A stretch of DNA of 5,865 nt from JAUWQU01 sp964605095 (GTDB taxonomy: Bacteria > Planctomycetota > Phycisphaerae > SM23-33), in the NCBI GenBank assembly GCA_964605095.1, contig CAZSBS010000284.1, forward strand, positions 1 through 5,865, given 5' to 3'. The number at the start of each line of letters is the position of its first letter. Within the stretch, counting starts at the first letter, position 1. The notes beneath the pieces are model-generated. The model was not told the DNA's origin, did not search any database, and saw nothing but the letters and a program-made list of their open reading frames with translations. Shown here in pieces: positions 1 through 4,019 of this stretch. A program made the position numbers and the translations under genes.

Positions 1-54
1 GCCGGTAGCCGGTAGCCGGTAGCCGGTAGCCGGTAGCCGGTAGCCGGTAGCCGG
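1..54. repeat. Tandem heptanucleotide array, GCCGGTA x 7.7
   Basis: Seven perfect copies of the 7-nt unit GCCGGTA plus five bases of an eighth run from the first base of the window, so the array may extend further left. The unit is not a multiple of three and no gene overlaps it, so it is an intergenic short tandem repeat and not a protein repeat. A second, more degenerate heptad array lies just to the right. Confidence 0.95.
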
Positions 55-59
55 GGGGA

Positions 60-96
60 GGAAACGGCGGAACCGGGAACAAGGAACCCGGAACCA
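60..96. repeat. Degenerate heptanucleotide array, GGAACNN x 4 plus one
   Basis: Four consecutive heptads start with GGAAC: GGAACCG (69-75), GGAACAA (76-82), GGAACCC (83-89) and GGAACCA (90-96). A related heptad GGAAACG (60-66) lies two bases upstream and is in 7-nt phase with the first array. Rotating the first array's unit to GGTAGCC gives 5 of 7 matches to GGAACCC, so the two arrays may be diverged versions of one repeat. The region is non-coding and lies beyond the 3' end of the kinase gene. Confidence 0.75.
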
Positions 97-168
97 ACGA
101 CAGGAGTTAGCCCCTCATCTTCATCATCTTCTTCTGACCTCTGTGCCTCTGCGGTAATCAGTTTCTTC
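97..168. other. Non-coding 3' flank of the kinase gene with AGAGG-type repeat
   Basis: This pyrimidine-rich stretch (CTT/CAT triplets at 115-135) follows the kinase stop codon. Read on the minus strand, 138-155 gives ACCGCAGAGG then CACAGAGG, an imperfect direct repeat. From memory, ACCGCAGAG-like strings recur between genes in many unrelated environmental genomes, but I cannot verify that here. There is no convincing stem followed by a T-run, so no intrinsic terminator for the kinase is visible. Confidence 0.5.
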
Positions 169-1248
169 TCACCGCCGCACGCGGGCGTTGCCTTGCCAGA
201 CGCTCCAGACTTGCTCCTCGTCGGCGGGCTGGGCGTAGTCGGTCAGCATCGTCGTCGCCAGTGCGCCGGCGGCCCAGCCGAACTGGATCCATTTCTCGGG
301 CTCCCAGCCCTTGAGCACGGCGTAGAGCATGCCGCCGACGAAGCCGTCGCCGCCGCCGATGCGGTCCAGGACGGTTATCTCCCGTGGCTCGACGACGTGC
401 CAGTCGTCGCCCTGCGACATTATCGCGCCCCATAGGTGCCGCTCGGTGCTTACGACCTCCCGCAGAGTCGTGGCGAATACGTCAGCGTTGGGGAACTTCT
501 TCTTGGCGCGGCCGATCATCACCTTGAAGCTCTCGATCTTCGCCGCAAGGCTCTTGCCGCCGGCCTCGGGGCCCTCGATGCCCAGGCAGAGTTGGAAGTC
601 CTCCTCGTTGCCGACCAGGATGTCCGAAAGCCCCGCGATCTCCGCGAACACGCCGCAGAGTTCTTTCTCCCGGCCCTTCCAGAACGACGCGCGGTGGTTG
701 AGGTCGAACGACACCCGCGTGTCGTGCTTCCTGGCCGCACGGGCAAGCTCGAGGCAGAACGTGCTCGTCTCGGACGACAGGGCCGCGATCAGGCCGGAAA
801 GGTGGAGCACGGCCGCGCCGTCGGCGCCGAATATCCGGTCGAGGTCGAAGTCCTTGACGTTGAGCGTCCGGCCTACCTCGCCGGCGCGGTCGTTGTGTAC
901 GCGGGGCCCGCGCGAGCCGGCGCCGCTGTCAGCCAGGTTGAACTGGTGGCGATAGCCCCACGGCCCGGCTTGCGGCACTTCCTTGCCCTCGTAGTCCATG
1001 TGCCGCCCGGCCAGATCGTCCCGGATGAACCGCGCGATGGGGCTGTCCTTGACGAAGGTTGTCAGCACCTTGACCTTCAGGCCAAGGTACGACGAGACGC
1101 TGGCGACGTTACTCTCGGCGCTGGTGGCCTGCATGGTGAACGTGTTGCCGCAATGCATCGGCTGGCCGTTGGCGGGGGTAAGGCGAACGCCCATGCTGGT
1201 CGGCACGATCAGTGAATATGCGAACTTGTCTCGAAGCTTGATGCCCAC
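169..1248 (-). CDS. PfkB-family sugar kinase, 2-keto-3-deoxygluconate kinase-like
   Basis: The 359-residue cytosolic kinase belongs to the ribokinase/PfkB fold and transfers phosphate from ATP to a sugar or sugar acid. Residues 44-66 (AESNVAS then YLGLKVKVLTTF) match the N-terminal substrate-binding part. Residues 108-122 (DSGAGSRGPRV then NDRAG) resemble the KDG-kinase segment that contacts the substrate. FDLNHR (181-186) and VGNEEDF (212-218) are typical of the KDG-kinase branch. DRIGGGDGF (295-303) is the PfkB signature, with Asp301 the expected catalytic base and GGGD the anion hole. The length is normal for the family. The start is GTG, supported by a ribosome binding site 7 nt upstream; no ATG fits better. 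The gene stands alone and is divergent from rhlE. Family assignment is firm. KDG as substrate, which would place it in Entner-Doudoroff or uronate catabolism, is inferred from motifs, and other sugars are possible. Confidence 0.88.
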   Translation of the reverse strand: MGIKLRDKFAYSLIVPTSMGVRLTPANGQPMHCGNTFTMQATSAESNVASVSSYLGLKVKVLTTFVKDSPIARFIRDDLAGRHMDYEGKEVPQAGPWGYRHQFNLADSGAGSRGPRVHNDRAGEVGRTLNVKDFDLDRIFGADGAAVLHLSGLIAALSSETSTFCLELARAARKHDTRVSFDLNHRASFWKGREKELCGVFAEIAGLSDILVGNEEDFQLCLGIEGPEAGGKSLAAKIESFKVMIGRAKKKFPNADVFATTLREVVSTERHLWGAIMSQGDDWHVVEPREITVLDRIGGGDGFVGGMLYAVLKGWEPEKWIQFGWAAGALATTMLTDYAQPADEEQVWSVWQGNARVRR

Positions 1249-1253
1249 GGGTA

Positions 1254-1262
1254 TTTCCTTTC
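1254..1262 (-). promoter_or_regulatory. Ribosome binding site of the kinase gene
   Basis: On the minus strand this reads GAAAGGAAA. Its AAGGA core is 7 nt before the GTG at 1246-1248. The good match and spacing decide for the GTG start over downstream alternatives. Confidence 0.75.
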
Positions 1263-1284
1263 AATTCAAGCGACTCATCGACTC

Positions 1285-1306
1285 TTTCGGCAAGTCAGTT
1301 CCGAAA
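1285..1306. repeat. Inverted repeat in kinase leader, TTTCGG-10 nt-CCGAAA
   Basis: Two perfect 6-nt arms (1285-1290 and 1301-1306) are separated by 10 nt, giving a 16-nt centre-to-centre spacing. The repeat lies 37-58 nt upstream of the kinase GTG, between the candidate -10 and the ribosome binding site. This is where a repressor operator or a leader hairpin would sit. No binding protein can be named. Confidence 0.4.
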
Positions 1307-1402
1307 AGAAGAGAGTAGATAGTAGGATTTCATAGCCGATTCTTTCGCCCGACGCAAACCTTCCCGCGGCCTGTCTCTGGCCCGGAATTTCGGTCGGCGG
1401 CC

Positions 1403-1450
1403 TGTATTTGGAATGCGGCCCCGGCGCGCCGGGACCGCACTCCATATTCA
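1403..1450. repeat. 48-nt quasi-palindrome centred at 1426/1427
   Basis: The core is a perfect 14-nt palindrome (CCCGGCGCGCCGGG, 1420-1433). It is flanked by TGCGG/CCGCA (1414-1418, 1435-1439), TGGA/TCCA (1409-1412, 1441-1444) and shorter outer pairs. In total 20 of 24 positions are complementary. It is not followed by a T-run on either strand and it lies between divergent genes, so a standard terminator is unlikely. A protein-binding site, a structured leader element of a kinase transcript, or a remnant of a mobile palindromic repeat are all possible. Confidence 0.65.
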
Positions 1451-1508
1451 AACAGCGTCAGCGACGGGGAATCGGGTCGCGCGCGGCCTGGTTAATTGCC
1501 TCGCAAAT

Positions 1509-1537
1509 CCGCCCGGAAGCTCATTGTGCCCGGGCGG
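1509..1537. repeat. Inverted repeat spanning the rhlE -35 region
   Basis: Perfect 8-nt arms CCGCCCGG (1509-1516) and CCGGGCGG (1530-1537) flank a 13-nt spacer. The spacer contains the proposed -35 hexamer at 1524-1529. The placement is what an operator would show, but high GC makes chance arms of this type less surprising. Confidence 0.45.
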
Positions 1538-1552
1538 CGTTGGTGTTATAAT
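1524..1552 (+). promoter_or_regulatory. Sigma-70-type promoter of rhlE with extended -10
   Basis: A perfect -10 hexamer TATAAT (1547-1552) is preceded by TGT (1544-1546), which makes an extended -10. A weak -35, TTGTGC (1524-1529, 3 of 6 matches), sits at the ideal 17-nt spacing. Transcription would start near 1559, giving a leader of about 64 nt before the rhlE ATG. A purine-rich AAGAGAG (1603-1609) is the only ribosome-binding candidate, and its 13-nt spacing is longer than ideal. Confidence 0.72.
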
Positions 1553-1622
1553 GACGGGCTGCGCGCGGCTGTGATCCGTGCGTCCGGTATTGAGAAACTG
1601 ACAAGAGAGTAAAAGCCGCACC

Positions 1623-3023
1623 ATGCCATTTAAGACCTTACGGCTCATTGAGCCGCTCCTGCGTGCCGTTCAGTCCGAGGGGTACGTCATCCCCACCGCC
1701 ATTCAAACACAGGCCATTCCCCACGTTCTGGAGGGCAGGGACCTGATGGGCTGCGCCCAGACGGGGACCGGCAAGACGGCCGCGTTCGCGCTGCCGATCC
1801 TCCAGCGGCTCTGCGGGGCCAAGCCGCCCAAGCCGTCTGGGCACCACGGAGCCGCCGGCCCATCCAGGCCGATCCGCTCGCTGATCCTTACGCCCACTCG
1901 CGAGCTGGCCGCCCAGATTGGCGAGAGTTTCCGCGTTTACGGCCAGCACACGGGACTGCGGCACACGGTCATCTTCGGCGGCGTCAAGCAGGGCCCGCAG
2001 ACTCTGGCGTTGCATCGTGGAGTGGACATCCTTGTGGCCACGCCAGGCCGGCTGCTCGACCTGCTCAATCAGCGCCTGCTGAGCTTGGGCGGCGTGGAAA
2101 TACTCGTCCTGGACGAGGCCGACCGCATGCTGGACATGGGCTTCATCCATGACATCCGCCGCGTCATCGCCCAGATACCCGCTCGCCGGCAGACGCTGAT
2201 GTTCTCAGCCACCATGCCGGGCGAAATCCGCTCGCTGGCCAATACGATCCTTCACGACCCGATGTACGTGAAGGTGGCCGCGGAGTCGCCGGCGGCCGAC
2301 ACTGTCAAGCAGACCATGTACTTCGTCGACCAGTACGCCAAGGTGCCACTGTTGGTGCATCTGCTCCAGGACCTCCAGATCACGCGGGCATTGGTCTTCA
2401 CCCGCACCAAGCACGGGGCCGATAAGGTCGTGCGCAGGCTGCTGCACGCCGATATTGCCGCCGAGGCCATTCACTCCAACAAGTCCCAGAACGCCCGGAC
2501 GAGGGCGCTTGCGAACTTCAAGGCCGGCAAGACGCGGGTGCTTGTCGCCAGTGACATCGCCGCACGCGGGCTGGACGTCGACGATATCTCGCACGTGATC
2601 AACTACGACCTGCCCAACGTGGCGGAAACGTACGTTCACCGCATCGGCCGAACGGGCCGGGCAGGGGCCCTCGGCCAGGCAATCTCCTTTTGCAGCGAGG
2701 AGCAGCGCGACGACCTGTACGAAATCCAGCGCCTGCTGGGCAAACCAATTCCCGTGCTGCAACACTCGATCAAGGCTGTCCGGCCGGCGACGGGCGACGG
2801 CGAGCGTCAGGCCAGGCAGGCTTCAGGGCGGACCGGCCAGGGCGGACGTTCCGCCCATGGCGGAAAAACCCATGGCGGCCAAACAGGCCAGGCTGGCCAG
2901 GCCGGCCAGGCCCCGCGCAAAGCCGCCACGCCCGAGCAGCAGAAGAAAGACTTCTGGAGCAGCCGCCGCAAAAACGCCACCCGGGGAGGGGCGAAACCAA
3001 GGTTCAAACGCCGGGGCAGATGA
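1623..3023 (+). CDS. rhlE: DEAD-box ATP-dependent RNA helicase, RhlE type
   Basis: This 466-residue cytosolic enzyme unwinds RNA duplexes using ATP; RhlE relatives act in ribosome assembly and RNA decay. The motif set is complete: Q motif ending at Gln28, motif I AQTGTGKT (45-52), Ia PTRELA (91-96), Ib TPGR (140-143), II DEAD (164-167), III SAT (195-197), IV VFTRT (258-262), V ARGLD (314-318) and VI HRIGRTGR (339-346). TRTKHGAD and NKSQ (286-289) together with the overall pattern point to the RhlE branch. Residues 388-466 form a basic, Gly/Gln/Arg-rich, presumably disordered tail that should bind RNA; it includes three QAG repeats encoded by a 9-nt tandem repeat near 2889-2912. The ATG start places the conserved Phe3 of the Q-motif region at the N-terminus, as in relatives. 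It has its own promoter upstream and no clear terminator downstream. Confidence 0.95.
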   Translation: MPFKTLRLIEPLLRAVQSEGYVIPTAIQTQAIPHVLEGRDLMGCAQTGTGKTAAFALPILQRLCGAKPPKPSGHHGAAGPSRPIRSLILTPTRELAAQIGESFRVYGQHTGLRHTVIFGGVKQGPQTLALHRGVDILVATPGRLLDLLNQRLLSLGGVEILVLDEADRMLDMGFIHDIRRVIAQIPARRQTLMFSATMPGEIRSLANTILHDPMYVKVAAESPAADTVKQTMYFVDQYAKVPLLVHLLQDLQITRALVFTRTKHGADKVVRRLLHADIAAEAIHSNKSQNARTRALANFKAGKTRVLVASDIAARGLDVDDISHVINYDLPNVAETYVHRIGRTGRAGALGQAISFCSEEQRDDLYEIQRLLGKPIPVLQHSIKAVRPATGDGERQARQASGRTGQGGRSAHGGKTHGGQTGQAGQAGQAPRKAATPEQQKKDFWSSRRKNATRGGAKPRFKRRGR

Positions 3024-3104
3024 CGGCGGACAGGCGGATCGGATGTGGTCGCCAAGCCATCGCCGCGAAATGGAAAGCTGGGGGTGGGCTGAAGAGTAAA
3101 TGGC

Positions 3105-3113
3105 TGTTATACT
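3105..3113 (+). promoter_or_regulatory. Extended -10 promoter element of the UPF0158 gene
   Basis: TGT followed by TATACT (3108-3113) forms an extended -10 with 5 of 6 hexamer matches. The -35 position 17 nt upstream (TGGGCT, 3085-3090) is poor, as is common with extended -10 promoters. The start would be near 3120, giving a short leader that just includes the ribosome binding site at 3132-3136. Confidence 0.6.
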
Positions 3114-3130
3114 CTAACTCGGCCCTAGAA

Positions 3131-3136
3131 TAAGGA
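3131..3136 (+). promoter_or_regulatory. Ribosome binding site deciding the UPF0158 start
   Basis: TAAGGA lies only 2 nt before the ATG at 3139 but 8 nt before the ATG at 3145. The second spacing is optimal, so 3145 is the more likely initiation codon. Confidence 0.7.
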
Positions 3137-3144
3137 CGATGAAC

Positions 3145-3627
3145 ATGCCGCCACGTGTGAAACTCTCAGAGATCGTGGATGGGCTGGAAATGGTGGGGGA
3201 TGAGACGCGTACCTTCCTGGACACACAGACGGGGAAGGTCATCTCCCTGATGGACGATGAACTTCGTGCCGCCGAGAACGAGGAAGACGAAGACTCCGCC
3301 AGGCTGGGCGAATGGGAACGGGAGAGCATCGAGCAGGCCAAAGCCGTGCTGGCTGGAGAAAGCACGCGGTTCCTGCGGCTGCCGGACCGCTTCGATATCA
3401 ACGAGTGGGACATGATGCGGGACTTCGTCACGGGTTTGGAAAACGATGACCAGGCCGAGGTCTTGTCCAACGCGATTCACGGGCGCGGGGCGTTCCGGTA
3501 CTTCAAGGACCGCGTCCACGAGTTTGGCCTGGCGGATGCGTGGTACAAGTTCCGCCAGGAACAATACCGTGAGATCGCCCGCGATTGGTGCGAGGCGAAA
3601 GGCGTCGAGTTCGATCCGGACGCATAA
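3145..3627 (+). CDS. UPF0158 family conserved protein
   Basis: The product is about 160 residues and probably cytosolic, with no signal peptide or membrane segment. I place it in UPF0158 (Pfam PF03682), a family of unknown function. The pattern matches: an N-terminal VKLSEIVDGLEM helix, a FLDTQTGKVISL strand pair, an acidic linker (ENEEDEDSARL), RFLRLPDRFDINEWDMM in the middle, then the hallmark AIHGRGAFRYFKDRV and a WYKFRQ segment, with a C-terminal helix containing ARDW. An in-frame ATG at 3139 would add Met-Asn, but the spacing of the TAAGGA element favours 3145. It has its own extended -10 promoter and starts 121 nt after rhlE, so it is probably transcribed separately. Length is typical for the family. 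Family assignment is from memory of its motifs; function cannot be stated. Confidence 0.85.
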   Translation: MPPRVKLSEIVDGLEMVGDETRTFLDTQTGKVISLMDDELRAAENEEDEDSARLGEWERESIEQAKAVLAGESTRFLRLPDRFDINEWDMMRDFVTGLENDDQAEVLSNAIHGRGAFRYFKDRVHEFGLADAWYKFRQEQYREIARDWCEAKGVEFDPDA

Positions 3628-3629
3628 GT

Positions 3630-3658
3630 TTGATCTCCTGAAGACATCGGGGTATCTT
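3630..3658 (+). promoter_or_regulatory. Candidate promoter of the exported-protein gene
   Basis: TTGATC (3630-3635) and TATCTT (3653-3658) are separated by 17 nt, each matching 4 of 6 consensus bases. Transcription would start near 3665, about 26 nt before the ATG at 3691. It starts just after the UPF0158 stop, so read-through from that gene is also possible. Confidence 0.4.
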
Positions 3659-3673
3659 GTGATGATCCAATCG

Positions 3674-3680
3674 TAAGGAG
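3674..3680 (+). promoter_or_regulatory. Strong ribosome binding site of the exported-protein gene
   Basis: TAAGGAG is an exact 7-nt Shine-Dalgarno match, 10 nt before the ATG at 3691. It is the best ribosome binding site in the window and the main evidence that the interrupted reading frame is a real gene. Confidence 0.8.
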
Positions 3681-3690
3681 CCAACGAACC

Positions 3691-3790
3691 ATGCGCACCT
3701 TGATTGCCGCCGTTATCGCAGCCGCCGCCGCGGTCGCCGCCGCGGCTGGGGCGGTTACCGTCGTTGTCCACGTGTCATCACCGCCGGCCT
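3691..3790 (+). CDS. Partial gene, signal-peptide or membrane-anchored hypothetical protein (5' end)
   Basis: Thirty-three codons are visible before the assembly gap. The product begins with Met-Arg-Thr-Leu and a long Ala/Val-rich hydrophobic stretch (about residues 4-26), followed by HVSSPPA. This fits a signal peptide or a single N-terminal membrane anchor, so the protein is probably exported or anchored facing outward. About three quarters of third codon positions are G or C, similar to the neighbours, and the ribosome binding site is excellent. The Ala run is encoded by GCC/GCG repeats. I do not recognise the protein, and nothing visible gives a function. Confidence 0.65.
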
Positions 3791-3890
3791 NNNNNNNNNN
3801 NNNNNNNNNNNNNNNNNNNNNNNNNNNNNNNNNNNNNNNNNNNNNNNNNNNNNNNNNNNNNNNNNNNNNNNNNNNNNNNNNNNNNNNNNN
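3791..3890. other. Assembly gap of 100 Ns
   Basis: Exactly 100 undetermined bases join two contigs or mask missing sequence. A round number suggests a placeholder, so the true distance and the reading frame across it are unknown. It follows a GC-rich, low-complexity stretch, which may have caused the break. Confidence 0.98.
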
Positions 3891-3892
3891 GC

Positions 3893-4018
3893 CCCGGCAG
3901 CAACTCGCCCAGGAACCCCAGCGCCGACGTCCGAGTCGCTGTCCAGAGCTTCTATGCCGGGTTGTCTGCCGGGTTTGACAAGAAAACACCCCATGTGATA
4001 TTATGCCGGGGAAATTGA
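3893..4018 (+). CDS. Possible 3' end of an interrupted gene
   Basis: The frame starting at 3893 stays open to TGA at 4016-4018 and ends in SADVRVAVQSFYAGLSAG followed by FDKKTPHVILCRGN. Over the first 30 codons about 83% of third positions are G or C, against about 57-61% in the other two plus-strand frames, so this is the best candidate coding frame. It would be the tail of the gene at 3691 if the true gap length is a multiple of three; otherwise it belongs to another gene lost in the gap. The last dozen codons have low GC at third positions and overlap the ygiQ promoter, so the gene may in fact end earlier. No family recognised. Confidence 0.35.
   Translation, partial: PGSNSPRNPSADVRVAVQSFYAGLSAGFDKKTPHVILCRGN
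3975..4004 (+). promoter_or_regulatory. Near-consensus promoter of the YgiQ-family gene
   Basis: A perfect -35 TTGACA (3975-3980), an 18-nt spacer and TATTAT (3999-4004) preceded by TGA (3996-3998) give a -35 plus an extended -10. The predicted start is near 4011, only about 9 nt before the ATG at 4020. A regular Shine-Dalgarno site would not fit in so short a leader. Confidence 0.75.
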
Positions 4019-4019
4019 A

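Larger units (their letters stand above)
1249..1622. other. 374-nt intergenic region between divergent kinase and rhlE genes
   Basis: This shared upstream region contains no credible gene; the short minus-strand reading frame through 1448-1648 has no family features and overlaps the rhlE start. It holds the kinase ribosome binding site, an inverted repeat at 1285-1306, a long quasi-palindrome at 1403-1450, an inverted repeat at 1509-1537, and the rhlE promoter at 1524-1552. For the kinase, a weak -10-like TACTATCTA (minus strand, about 1316-1324) is the best candidate, but no good -35 accompanies it. Confidence 0.7.

Noticed and set aside
1..54. CRISPR array
   Set aside because: The 7-nt units are contiguous with no spacers, so this is a simple tandem repeat.
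436..1215. Long plus-strand open frame of 259 codons opposite the kinase gene
   Set aside because: It is antisense to a gene with full PfkB motifs. The composition is typical of a high-GC shadow frame, and there are no recognisable domains.
1448..1648. 66-codon minus-strand frame in the intergenic region
   Set aside because: It overlaps the rhlE promoter and start, has no convincing ribosome binding site, and resembles no family.
3024..3100. Possible terminator after rhlE
   Set aside because: Short complementary segments such as GGCG/CGCC occur, but there is no stable hairpin with a following T-run.
2690..3133. 147-codon plus-strand frame overlapping the rhlE tail
   Set aside because: It is an Arg/Pro/Gly-rich alternative reading of the repeat-rich rhlE tail, without initiation signals.
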